From assembly GCF_900156415.1 (NCBI RefSeq), contig NZ_FTNM01000006.1, positions 248,001-312,000 on the forward strand: a stretch of DNA of 64,000 bases, read 5' to 3'. The notes under the pieces were generated by a model. It was given only the letters and a program-made list of their open reading frames with translations, did no database searches and was not told where the DNA came from. Source of the stretch: Pontibacter lucknowensis (GTDB taxonomy: Bacteria > Bacteroidota > Bacteroidia > Cytophagales > Hymenobacteraceae). Within the stretch, counting starts at the first letter, position 1, and each line of letters starts with the position of its first letter. The translations under genes were made by a program, and so were the position numbers. Positions 1 through 7,459 of this stretch are shown here, in pieces.

Positions 1-304
1 ACTTTTTTGATTTTCATATAAGGTGAGATGTAAGGTATAGCTGCACTATATTTTTATGGATAAAGGGCGAAAAGGGGAACACCGATGCGCCACAGGTATA
101 AGCAACACTATAATAATCTAGTATAGACGAATGGCAGACGGGAAATGAAGCGACCTGCCGTTTTGAAAACATCCCTTAATACAGGCTTTTTCCGGATAAG
201 GTTATATTGCAAATCCGAAGGATATACAGCGGTATTTATACCTTATAGATTAAAGCACATGCAACATATTGCAAAACACTAATATACCTGTAGTTAGGCA
301 GATA
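1..304. other. Intergenic stretch without a recognisable gene
   Basis: I see no convincing open frame or RNA here. It contains four copies of the recurrent GGTATA/TATACC motif (near 33, 95, 236 and 292) and is otherwise AT-rich. It lies downstream of the minus-strand gene at 404-1255, beyond that gene's terminator. Confidence 0.5.
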
Positions 305-340
305 GCAAAAAAATAGCGCCACCGTTAATCAGTGACGCTA
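305..340 (-). terminator. Intrinsic terminator of the HAEPLYID-family gene
   Basis: Read on the minus strand, a ten-base stem (339-330 with 324-315, two wobble pairs) with a five-base loop is followed by a run of seven T at 313-307. It lies about 65 bases past the stop codon of the gene at 404-1255. Confidence 0.7.
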
Positions 341-403
341 CCAAATAAACAACAACCTAAACTTTAATCTGATTAGAAAACCTATAGCTATACTTGTCTA
401 GCC

Positions 404-1255
404 TTAGTGCTTTTTGTGCCCCGGTTCGTAGATCAGTCGGAAAAAGGTGCTCATGCGCTCCCGCTCTTTTGTAACAGGTATACCTGTCACAATACCGATC
501 ATCAGGCCCTCGTTGATCACCAATCGCATCTGCGGACGCAGCACCATGTCCATGTGTCCGCCCTGCATTTCCTTGTTTACCTCAAGGCCTACAAAGTTGC
601 GGCTGTTCGGTATCATGTAGTGGGCACTGGTGTTGATCTCGTAACTGGTCTCCAGCCCGCTGTGGCCAAAGTGATTGAACACCCGCGGACCGGTATAGAT
701 CAGCGAGTGAAAGTTGCTGCCCCACTTTTTGGCCGCCACTAGAAAAGGGTTAAAAAGAAATCCCTGAAACACGTCATCCCTCCGGATGCGGTCGAGGTCT
801 GTCAGTTCGAACTCAGTGATGGTGCCCAAGGCCATGGACGTATTGAACCGCTTGTTCACCAGAAAGGTATACTGCGCCGCCAGCTTCAGCGACTCGATGC
901 GGTCAGAGGGTCGGTTCACCTCAGGGCGTCGGTCTTTACTATTGGTTGTGTAAACCGATACAGGCACTTCGATTTCCAGACCCAACCTGTCGATCGGCGC
1001 CCATTCGTACTCCACCAGAAATTCATAGCGGTCGTAGCCAAGGTTGTCGGTCATGCCGGCACCGATGTTCCACTCCTTTTCCCCTTTGTGTGCGCCAAGA
1101 TCCCGGATCAGGTCAATGTACAGGGGCTCTGCGTGGTTCAGTTTGAGCGGTTTTGGAGCTTGCTGCTGGCTTGTGTCAGGTATGGCTGTTTCTTGTGCGT
1201 AAGCAGTAAAAGAAAGTGTGGTAATAAAAGCTGAAAGAAAAAAAGTCCGTTTCAT
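404..1255 (-). CDS. Exported HAEPLYID-family protein, function unknown
   Basis: A 283-residue protein with a clear signal peptide (MKRTFFLSAF followed by a hydrophobic stretch ending TAYAQ). Just after it comes the string HAEPLYIDLIRDLG, which I recall as the hallmark of a Bacteroidota family named after it. The rest alternates short hydrophobic and polar stretches with many aromatic residues, as expected for a beta-barrel or outer-membrane-associated protein. That location is inference. It is transcribed alone, divergently from the DUF2279 gene, and has its own terminator. No catalytic motif is visible. Confidence 0.8.
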   Translation of the reverse strand: MKRTFFLSAFITTLSFTAYAQETAIPDTSQQQAPKPLKLNHAEPLYIDLIRDLGAHKGEKEWNIGAGMTDNLGYDRYEFLVEYEWAPIDRLGLEIEVPVSVYTTNSKDRRPEVNRPSDRIESLKLAAQYTFLVNKRFNTSMALGTITEFELTDLDRIRRDDVFQGFLFNPFLVAAKKWGSNFHSLIYTGPRVFNHFGHSGLETSYEINTSAHYMIPNSRNFVGLEVNKEMQGGHMDMVLRPQMRLVINEGLMIGIVTGIPVTKERERMSTFFRLIYEPGHKKH

Positions 1256-1383
1256 AAAAGGGTTAAACCGAAATATGAGCGAAAGTAGAACGGCACTATT
1301 AAAGGCATATTAAAAATAGATTAGAAATAGATTAAAGCAGCTGATATGAGGCAGGCAGACAAACTGTTTTTGACAGGTATGTG

Positions 1384-1391
1384 TATCTTTG
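1384..1391 (+). promoter_or_regulatory. Bacteroidota -7 box (TATCTTTG)
   Basis: Exact match to TAnnTTTG only eight bases before the chosen ATG at 1399, so the transcript would be nearly leaderless. A TTTG at 1369-1372 is present but closer than the usual 19-20 base spacing, so the -33 element is uncertain. Confidence 0.5.
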
Positions 1392-1398
1392 CCACGCA

Positions 1399-2304
1399 AT
1401 GTCGCGAAACCTGCTTCTTCTCTGGCTATCTTGTCTGCTCCTGCTCCAACCCTTGCAGGGCATGGCCGCTATACCTGACAGCACCAATGCAGCGCCAGAC
1501 AAAGGACGTCTGCTGCTACTCGGCAGTGGCTTTACGGTCGGCTACACGGCCATGCTGGTTTCACTGAACAAGGCCTGGTACAGCGATCAGGAACGTACGG
1601 GTTTCCACTTCTTCAACGACAACCGGCAATGGAAGCAGATGGACAAAGCCGGTCATTTCTGGGGTGCCTTTCACCAGAGCCGGGCAGGTATAGACCTGCT
1701 GCGCTGGGCAGGCGTACCTGACAAAAAAGCAATCTGGTACGGCGGCCTGACAGGTATTATTCTACAAACGCCCATCGAGATCTTCGACGGTTTCCAGTCT
1801 GACTACGGCGCTTCAGTGGGCGATGCGATTGCTAACACGGTGGGCTCAGCTGCTGTGGTGGCGCAGGAACTGGCCTGGCGGGAGGTGCGCATCATGCCAA
1901 AGTTTTCTTTCCAGACCACCCGGTACGCCGAAGAGCGTCCCAATGTGCTGGGTAGTACCCTGCCGGAGCAAGTGCTCAAAGATTACAATGGGCAGACCTA
2001 CTGGCTTTCCGTCAATGTAGGCAGCTTTCTGAAAGAAGAGAGCAGATACCCCAAGTGGCTGAGCATCGCGGTTGGCTATGGTGCACAAGGTATGGTATAC
2101 AATGATCCGGAGTTGAATAAGGTACGTGGTTTCAATGCCCGCCGCCAGTTCTACCTCAGCCCCGACCTCAACCTGATGCACTTCAAAGGACGCAGCAAAG
2201 TGCTCAACACCACGCTATACGTGCTTAGCATCATCAAAATCCCGGCTCCCGCCCTGGAGTACAATCGCACAGACGGGCTGCGCTTCCATCCTGTATACTT
2301 CTAA
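1399..2304 (+). CDS. DUF2279 / YfiM-like exported protein
   Basis: I chose the ATG at 1399 (301 residues) because it opens directly into a signal peptide (MSRNLLLLWL, then hydrophobic to about residue 24). A GTG at 1381 in the same frame would overlap the promoter box. The segment MDKAGHFWGAF around residues 85-95 is typical of DUF2279 (predicted periplasmic, YfiM-like) proteins. A glycine-rich hydrophobic stretch (GGLTGIILQT, then FDGFQSDYG and GDAIANTVG) follows and may insert in or lie on a membrane. The C-terminal half is Bacteroidota-specific. No enzymatic role is known for the family, and nothing in the neighbours suggests one. Confidence 0.8.
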   Translation: MSRNLLLLWLSCLLLLQPLQGMAAIPDSTNAAPDKGRLLLLGSGFTVGYTAMLVSLNKAWYSDQERTGFHFFNDNRQWKQMDKAGHFWGAFHQSRAGIDLLRWAGVPDKKAIWYGGLTGIILQTPIEIFDGFQSDYGASVGDAIANTVGSAAVVAQELAWREVRIMPKFSFQTTRYAEERPNVLGSTLPEQVLKDYNGQTYWLSVNVGSFLKEESRYPKWLSIAVGYGAQGMVYNDPELNKVRGFNARRQFYLSPDLNLMHFKGRSKVLNTTLYVLSIIKIPAPALEYNRTDGLRFHPVYF

Positions 2305-2334
2305 CTCGGCACGATTATTCCGCCGCACAAATCG

Positions 2335-2342
2335 TATCTTTG
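2335..2342 (+). promoter_or_regulatory. Bacteroidota -7 box (TATCTTTG)
   Basis: Exact TAnnTTTG match upstream of the DUF2027-Smr gene, giving a leader of roughly 110 bases to the ATG at 2457. A GGTATA motif copy sits in the leader (near 2373). Confidence 0.5.
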
Positions 2343-2456
2343 TGTAAAGTCAATTTGTACTTGTATAATAAGGTATAGCAAACAACGCTATGCCTCAGCA
2401 CAGGCTTTATACTTGTGACTAATGAACAACCATTAACGATAACAAGCAACGAAAAT

Positions 2457-3416
2457 ATGAACGTAGGAGATCGCGTGCGCCTGATGTCAGGACGAGAAGA
2501 AGGCATCATCACCCGCATACTGGATAATAACATAGTAGAGGTCGCCATCGACAACGACTTCACTATACCTGTGTCACGTCGTGAGATTGTGTTGATTGCG
2601 CCGGAAGAAGCCAAGGCTTTCCGAAATGCAGAGCTTGAGCCCTACGCAAAGCCATCTGCCCGCAAGGAACCGCCTGCGCCCGTATTGGCCGAAAAAGGCA
2701 TATACCTGGCCATGGTGCACCAGTCAGACGAACTACTGGCCGCCACGGTGGTGAACAATACCGACTACGACGTGCTGTTCACCTGTGGCGAAGAGCGCAA
2801 CAATCAGTACCGCGGTTTGCAGAACGATAAGTTGGCTCCGAAAGCCAGCCGGGTTGTGAGTCATTACCACATGAAAGACTTTGAGAAATGGCCCACGCTG
2901 ATCGTGCAGTTTTTGCAGCATCGCAATGGCAGTCCGAGCTTGTTGGAGCCGGTGACCAAGAAGGTGCAGTTCCGCGCTAACTCCTTTTATAAGAGCAAGA
3001 AAACCGCTCCTGTCCTCAACAAAGAGGCCTACCTGTTTCAGCTCGACACCAAACCGGTGGCCGTAGACACCGACAAGATAAAAGAACAGCTTTCCGAAAA
3101 GCCCGCAGCACAGGAGAATATAAAAGTACAGGCGCCTGAGCACGAAGTAGACCTGCACATCGACAAGCTGGTGGAAGATTACAGCGGTATGAGCAACAGC
3201 GCCATGCTGAGGCTACAACTTGATCGTTTTCAGGATGCACTGGACCGCGCCATGGCCGCCAACATGCACGAGATCGTGTTCATCCACGGCACCGGCAACG
3301 GCGTGCTCCGCAAGGAGATCCAAAAGATACTGAGCCGCACCCCTGGCATCCGCTTCTTCGAGGATGCCAAGAAAGAGAAGTTCGGGTATGGCGCTACCCT
3401 GGTGAGACTGAGGTGA
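2457..3416 (+). CDS. DUF2027 and Smr-domain protein
   Basis: The protein has three parts. A short SH3-like N-terminus begins MNVGDRVRLMSG. A DUF2027 middle domain covers roughly residues 70-190. A C-terminal Smr domain (about residues 230-319) carries the signature DLHIDKLVED, the loop IHGTGNGVLRKEI and the ending YGYG-like FGYGATLVRLR. Smr domains are nucleases or nucleic-acid-binding modules related to the MutS2 C-terminus. I prefer the ATG at 2457 because the family starts with a NVGDKVR-like strand. A GTG at 2415 would add 14 residues. It sits just upstream of rnpB but need not be functionally linked. Confidence 0.88.
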   Translation: MNVGDRVRLMSGREEGIITRILDNNIVEVAIDNDFTIPVSRREIVLIAPEEAKAFRNAELEPYAKPSARKEPPAPVLAEKGIYLAMVHQSDELLAATVVNNTDYDVLFTCGEERNNQYRGLQNDKLAPKASRVVSHYHMKDFEKWPTLIVQFLQHRNGSPSLLEPVTKKVQFRANSFYKSKKTAPVLNKEAYLFQLDTKPVAVDTDKIKEQLSEKPAAQENIKVQAPEHEVDLHIDKLVEDYSGMSNSAMLRLQLDRFQDALDRAMAANMHEIVFIHGTGNGVLRKEIQKILSRTPGIRFFEDAKKEKFGYGATLVRLR

Positions 3417-3578
3417 GTTGAGGAGTTGAGGAGTTTGAGAGTTTAGAAGGTAGAAGTTAGTAGCGTTACACGGTATCGTCCGTGCTTGATTGGAAATCTG
3501 TGCCCTGACCGCCTATTTTGAAGGGAACTTATACCTGCTTTCAACAATTTAACCTGTAAGCAATTCAACAATTTGCCA

Positions 3579-3586
3579 TACCTTTG
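3579..3586 (+). promoter_or_regulatory. Promoter -7 box of rnpB (TACCTTTG)
   Basis: TAnnTTTG match ending 14 bases before the predicted 5' end of the RNase P RNA. A GGTATA motif overlaps the likely transcription start. No matching -33 TTTG at standard spacing was found. Confidence 0.5.
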
Positions 3587-3599
3587 CAGGTATAGAAAG

Positions 3600-3993
3600 C
3601 TTAACAGCAAGCCGTCTTATCGCTGCTCCGCTTGGAGGAGAGGAAAGTCCGGGCAACACAGAGCATCCTACTTCCTAACGGGAAGGGGCCTTCCGGGAGA
3701 CGGGTAGGCTACAGCCAGTGCCACAGAAAATAACCGCCAGCTGCAAAGCTGGTAAGGGTGAAAAGGTGCGGTAAGAGCGCACCAGCGGCTGGGTGACCAG
3801 TCCGGCTGGGTAAACCTTAGGAGTTGAAAGACCAAATAGGCTGACAGCGCCTCGCTTCGGCGGGGCTAAGGGCTGCTCGTCCGATGTCAGTGGGTAGGTC
3901 GATGGAGCCTGTGCGCGAGTGCAGGCCTAGATAAATGATAAGACGTTGGGCTTCGGCACAGCGACAGAACCCGGCTTACAGGCTTGCTGTTAA
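3600..3993 (+). ncRNA. rnpB: RNase P RNA, bacterial class A
   Basis: The catalytic RNA of RNase P, which trims the 5' leader of tRNA precursors. Visible hallmarks are the conserved 5' block GAGGAAAGTCCGGGC (3638-3653 region), the P1 helix formed by AACAGCAAGCC near 3603 with GGCTTGCTGTT at 3981-3991, and the 3' block ACAGAACCCGGCTTACA (3964-3980). The internal hairpin GCCTCGCTTCGGCGGGGC lies near 3849. Length of about 394 bases is usual for class A. A T-rich tract (CTTTTCTTTCTTTTC) follows directly and may end transcription. Ends are placed by the P1 helix and could shift by a few bases. Confidence 0.95.
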
Positions 3994-4376
3994 ACTTTTC
4001 TTTCTTTTCAATTCATTTCTTCTTTTTCTCTAGCGTAGAGTAGGTTACAGATATAGCGGCGACATTGGTATACCGCAAGTTTAGCGTTAGCGCAAATGTG
4101 GTTGTGCATGGGGCCAGTTTGTAACTGGCGTGCCGGCGACATTTGCAGGCATAGCAACCTAACTTGTTTCATTGCTTCGCCTGTGCGGAGGGTACCTTAT
4201 GCCCTGGCCGGGCGGGCCTTACTTTTTGTCTTGACGCAAAAATCGAGGGCCCCTACCCCCAATCGCTGAACGCTCTTGACAGGGGGATGACAATCATGCA
4301 TGAAAATCCTATTTGTCCGTGGGGTAAAGGCCCTCTTAAAATCCTGTAAATCCTGATTCAGACAAGCTCTTCTTCG
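3994..4376. other. Intergenic region with hairpin and repeat-like segment
   Basis: No gene is supported. The first part is a pyrimidine-rich tract after rnpB. A small hairpin (GCCAGT/ACTGGC around 4111-4127) and two related GGCGACATT strings (near 4060 and 4134) follow. The segment from about 4190 to 4275 resembles a dispersed intergenic repeat and is described separately. Confidence 0.4.
4190..4275 (+). repeat. Possible remnant of a dispersed Bacteroidota intergenic repeat
   Basis: The segment contains CCGGGCGGGCCTTACTTTTT followed by GTCTTGACGCAAAAATCGAGG. Strings of this type (ACTTTTTGTCTTGAC...CAAAAA) recur between genes in many Bacteroidota genomes, often producing spurious frames with RAGLTFCLDAK. 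That recollection is not verified here, and there is only one copy in the window. Confidence 0.3.
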
Positions 4377-4384
4377 TATCTTTG
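4377..4384 (+). promoter_or_regulatory. Bacteroidota -7 box (TATCTTTG)
   Basis: Exact TAnnTTTG followed by CACCC, 20 bases before the ATG at 4405. This is a typical arrangement for a short-leader Bacteroidota promoter. The -33 element is not obvious. Confidence 0.6.
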
Positions 4385-4404
4385 CACCCTCAAATGACGC
4401 GATT

Positions 4405-5397
4405 ATGACTGAGTTGAAATTATACGACCCCTTCCCGAACATGCAGTTCAGCGATAAGCACTGCTTTTTGTGCGGGGCACATACCGGACCCGAGAACCGA
4501 ACACCTGTATTCGCCACCTGGCTGCAGGACAGGTATAAGCTGCGTGACAAGGAGTTGCTTATGCTCGACAAGAGCGTCAGCACCTATGGTGAGCTCACCA
4601 TCCCCTGCTGCGACCATTGCCATACCCAGCACGTTATTCCACTGGAGGAAGAAATAGCCAAAGCCACAGAAACAGGCATGGCCGGGCTGCAGGCGCTGGA
4701 TCCTAAAAAGCTGTTCCAGTGGATTGGAAAAATGTATTATGGTACGCTGATCACGGAGCTGATCAAGGAAGCAGACCCGCTGATTATGCCGCAGAACCCG
4801 GTGAGTGAGAACCCGAAAATGCTGGGCAAATTCCGTGAATTCTTCAAGGTGCTGCAGTCCATGCGGGTGCCGATGGAGTTTTCCGATTTTCTACCCTGCT
4901 CCCTGTTTATGCTGGAGGTAAGCCCTAAAGAGGACGAACTACCTTTTGAATACCAGGACGAACTGACAACCATGGCTTTTAGTATCAAGCTGGGGCCGGT
5001 CGTGCTCGTATGCACGCTTCTCGACAATGGCATCATTGGCAGAGCCCTTGGCAAACTTTACCGCCTGACACAGGATCAACAGCTGCATCCGGTACAGGTG
5101 GCTGAGTTTAAAGCGCGTGTATTTTATGCTGCTTATATCTTCAATGTAGTGCCCGAGTACTTTGAGCGACCACTCAAGCCGGAGGATACACATATTACCC
5201 TTGACACCATTATCGATGATGTGACGAACGAGATTTTCAACCCCTGGGAGTTGACTGCTTATACCCATATGTTGGAGGAAATGCTCAAACCCTGGGACAT
5301 CCGCGAAAAAGAGATACTCGCTGAACCTGGCAAACCACTAAGTTTTCTACTGGATGATCAGCAAAACCTTAAACCAATGGAGCGTTTTCAGAAATAA
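4405..5397 (+). CDS. Conserved hypothetical protein with CxxC pairs
   Basis: A 330-residue soluble protein of unknown function. Near the N-terminus C20-x-x-C23 and C69-x-H71-C72 (CFLC and CCDHC) could make one zinc site, a layout seen in HNH-like and treble-clef folds. I do not see the catalytic histidines of an HNH nuclease. The remainder looks mostly helical with no membrane segment or signal peptide. It has its own promoter and shares a bidirectional terminator with the convergent SIMPL gene, so it is a single-gene unit. Confidence 0.8.
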   Translation: MTELKLYDPFPNMQFSDKHCFLCGAHTGPENRTPVFATWLQDRYKLRDKELLMLDKSVSTYGELTIPCCDHCHTQHVIPLEEEIAKATETGMAGLQALDPKKLFQWIGKMYYGTLITELIKEADPLIMPQNPVSENPKMLGKFREFFKVLQSMRVPMEFSDFLPCSLFMLEVSPKEDELPFEYQDELTTMAFSIKLGPVVLVCTLLDNGIIGRALGKLYRLTQDQQLHPVQVAEFKARVFYAAYIFNVVPEYFERPLKPEDTHITLDTIIDDVTNEIFNPWELTAYTHMLEEMLKPWDIREKEILAEPGKPLSFLLDDQQNLKPMERFQK

Positions 5398-5430
5398 GCT
5401 GAATCCGTTTCGCTTTCTACCTGTTCCAAA

Positions 5431-5474
5431 ATTAAAAAGAGCTCCCCGGCCTGTGCCAGGGAGCTCTTTTTAAT
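5431..5474. terminator. Bidirectional terminator
   Basis: Perfect 16-base arms (5431-5446 and 5459-5474) with A-run at the left and T-run at the right, so it can stop transcripts from both the CxxC gene (+) and the SIMPL gene (-). Confidence 0.9.
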
Positions 5475-5491
5475 TTGGTTACTATTATACT

Positions 5492-6202
5492 CTACTGCTC
5501 TATCACAAAGCTCACGTTAACATTAGAAGTCACCGTCACTTCCCCTCCTGCTATGGACGGACCGCCACTTTGTGCCATTTCCATATCCATCGACATTTTA
5601 GCATAGCCTATTCGCGGAGAGCCGTTAGAAGTATGTTCGTTGATGGAGTATACCTTACCCACTTTAGCACCTAGTTCAGCTGTCAGGGCATTGGCTTTTT
5701 GTTTGGCATCGGCCACCGCTTTCTTGCGGGCTTCAGCACGGTGCTTCTCAATGTCTGAAACTCTGAAATAAATGTTATCGATGCGATTCACCCCATTGTC
5801 GTACAAACCAGAAAGCAGTTCGTCAAACCTGTTGATTTTTCTGATGACAATGGTCATGGTTTTCTGCGCCATGTAAAATTCGGGCTGTGCTTTCCCAAAT
5901 TCGTTACCTGAATAAATAGGCTGCAGGTTCACGAAAGAGGTCTGGATATCCTTGGCATCCACTCCCTGCTTGCGCAGGTAGGCAATAATGGCAGCGGCTT
6001 GCTTATCGGTTTGCTTCCGGGCCTGATCCAGGGTCTTCTCACGTGTTTCCACTCCCAGGCTTATCACAACTTCATTTGGTTCAAGCTTCACCTCCCCTAT
6101 TCCGTTCACACTGATAAGCGGAGGCATGATCTGTTGCTGGGCCATTGCCGGAAACATAGCTGCCAGCAAAAACACAAGGGCGATAAAAGATACTTTTTTC
6201 AT
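5492..6202 (-). CDS. SIMPL domain (DUF541) periplasmic protein
   Basis: From the ATG at 6202 the protein is 236 residues and begins with a signal peptide (MKKVSFIALVFLLAAMFPAMA, cleavage before QQQ). The mature part matches SIMPL/DUF541: an ISVNGIGEVKLEPNEVVISLGVE-type start, a TMTIVIRKINRFDELLSGL core and the helix KKAVADAKQKANALTAELG near the C-terminus. Family members (E. coli YggE, Brucella BP26) are periplasmic or outer-membrane-associated oligomers linked to oxidative stress or signalling. The biochemical role is unknown. An in-frame ATG nine codons upstream would disrupt the signal peptide. Confidence 0.9.
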   Translation of the reverse strand: MKKVSFIALVFLLAAMFPAMAQQQIMPPLISVNGIGEVKLEPNEVVISLGVETREKTLDQARKQTDKQAAAIIAYLRKQGVDAKDIQTSFVNLQPIYSGNEFGKAQPEFYMAQKTMTIVIRKINRFDELLSGLYDNGVNRIDNIYFRVSDIEKHRAEARKKAVADAKQKANALTAELGAKVGKVYSINEHTSNGSPRIGYAKMSMDMEMAQSGGPSIAGGEVTVTSNVNVSFVIEQ

Positions 6203-6293
6203 AGTATTGAATAAAAAGGTTAGAAACACTCTGGTAAATATAGCTACTTGCTATATAGAACCAATTACAAAGGCCGTACCAGAAATGGATTTG

Positions 6294-6330
6294 CACAAAA
6301 AAACCCTTCACGATTTAAGCGAAGGGTTTC
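6294..6330 (-). terminator. Intrinsic terminator of the small protein gene at 6350-6658
   Basis: Nine-base perfect arms (6301-6309, 6321-6329), with seven A on the plus strand at 6297-6303 giving the T-run on the minus strand. It lies 20 bases past the stop codon at 6350. Confidence 0.85.
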
Positions 6331-6349
6331 TAATAGCATGAGTTGCTTA

Positions 6350-6658
6350 CTAAGCCTCTAAGTCAAAATCCTGGTCAGCTACATATTTGGCTACCAGCAC
6401 AGCGCCCAGTGTCACAGCACCAGCCGTCAGGATAAGCTGTGTCGTGCTCATGCGGCGGGCACCCTGCAGCACCAGTTTGCCAACATCGTGCAATAGCTCA
6501 GGCAGTTTATCATGTTTGCCCTGGAACACATGCATAGCCGACTCCACTGTTTTAGACATATCATGTGGCTGTAGAAGTTTGAGAGCACTTTGTTCCTTCT
6601 TGCCCTGGCTTTGTCCGCCATTGCCGGCATTCTGGTTGCTCTTGTTATCGTTTTCCAT
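6350..6658 (-). CDS. Small hypothetical protein with one membrane segment
   Basis: 102 residues. The N-terminus is polar and rich in N, Q, G and K (to about residue 24), followed by an amphipathic helix. A short hydrophobic stretch near residues 76-90 (LILTAGAVTLGAVLVAKYVA) could span or anchor in the membrane. The C-terminus is acidic (DQDFDLEA). I do not recognise the family. It has its own terminator, and the next minus-strand gene at 6734-7009 is 75 bases upstream, so the two may be co-transcribed. Confidence 0.7.
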   Translation of the reverse strand: MENDNKSNQNAGNGGQSQGKKEQSALKLLQPHDMSKTVESAMHVFQGKHDKLPELLHDVGKLVLQGARRMSTTQLILTAGAVTLGAVLVAKYVADQDFDLEA

Positions 6659-6733
6659 AGTTATACTCGGTTTCGTTTAGGTATTAAGTTCAAGTGATTT
6701 TCTTATACGGCATTATGCGCGACAGGATATGAC

Positions 6734-7009
6734 CTACCCCTCTGCACGACCACCGTACTTGGTGATCATCTCGCTCATTCGCTGCATCAGACTTTCGGCG
6801 CTGATCATCATGCTGGCCGGAAATCCTACTGACAGGTCACTGATCTCAAGCGACTTTGCCTCAGGATTATAGTTGAAACTGGCATTGACCCCCTTCTCGT
6901 TTATGCGTCCGCTGTTGCCCTGTAAGTTCATGCCATAGGTCTGAAGTTTGCTTTTCAGTTCATTGTAAGCCTCAGGCGTTACGCCGGTATATAGTGCTCT
7001 TTTTGACAT
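6734..7009 (-). CDS. Small hypothetical protein
   Basis: 91 residues without signal peptide or membrane segment. The sequence (SKRALYTGVTPEAYNELKSK at the start, then a GVNASFNYNPEAKSLEI strand pattern and an ISAESLMQRMSEMI helix) suggests a small alpha/beta cytoplasmic protein. No known family is recognised. Probably the first gene of a two-gene unit with 6350-6658. Confidence 0.7.
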   Translation of the reverse strand: MSKRALYTGVTPEAYNELKSKLQTYGMNLQGNSGRINEKGVNASFNYNPEAKSLEISDLSVGFPASMMISAESLMQRMSEMITKYGGRAEG

Positions 7010-7155
7010 AGTATTTATCTCTTTTATGAATGAAAGTATAACGGCACAAGATAAGATGAAGTTTACAAAAGTTACCGCTCGTCATATGCAAGAATCACCT
7101 GCTAAGGCATCAAAAGGGGGGACGATGCAGAACTTCCACTTTTTCGGAAAATAAT

Positions 7156-7186
7156 TTTGCATACTAAAAATCAGCTTGTATATTTG
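7156..7186 (+). promoter_or_regulatory. Complete Bacteroidota promoter for tRNA-Glu
   Basis: TTTG at 7156-7159 and TATATTTG at 7179-7186 with 19 bases between them, the standard -33/-7 arrangement, ending 20 bases before the tRNA. It is the best-formed promoter in the window. Confidence 0.85.
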
Positions 7187-7206
7187 CACCCGCAATACAG
7201 TAGCAC

Positions 7207-7278
7207 GGTCCGTTCGTCTAGGGGTTAGGACTCCAGATTTTCATTCTGGCAACAGGGGTTCGATTCCCCTACGGACTA
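7207..7278 (+). tRNA. tRNA-Glu (anticodon TTC)
   Basis: A 72-base cloverleaf. The acceptor stem is GGTCCGT with ACGGACT (first pair G-T), the anticodon stem is CCAGA/TCTGG around loop TTTTCAT with anticodon TTC, and the T arm is AGGGGTTCGATTCCCCT. The discriminator base is A and the CCA end is not encoded. A standard promoter precedes it and a strong terminator follows at once, so it is a single-tRNA unit. Confidence 0.97.
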
Positions 7279-7279
7279 C

Positions 7280-7322
7280 AAAAGGGGAAAAGTGATTTTG
7301 AGAATCGCTTTTCCCCTTTTCT
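7280..7322 (+). terminator. Terminator of tRNA-Glu
   Basis: Arms at 7281-7297 and 7303-7319 pair over 17 positions with one G-T wobble and a five-base loop, followed by TTTTCTTTTTC. It begins two bases after the tRNA end. Confidence 0.9.
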
Positions 7323-7459
7323 TTTTCAACCACTTTCTACTCCAGCCCGAAAAGTATCAATACTGTAGGTTGAGGATTTATCAGGTGATTTAGTAAGCCT
7401 TCATCTTGCCCTGTCCCGGATGGATTAGGAACAGTGGCTGAGGAGTACTAGACTCAACC

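Noticed and set aside
3417-3460. GAGTTGAGGAGTT-like simple repeat after the DUF2027-Smr gene
   Set aside because: Very short, imperfect and common after Bacteroidota genes; no evidence that it acts as an element.
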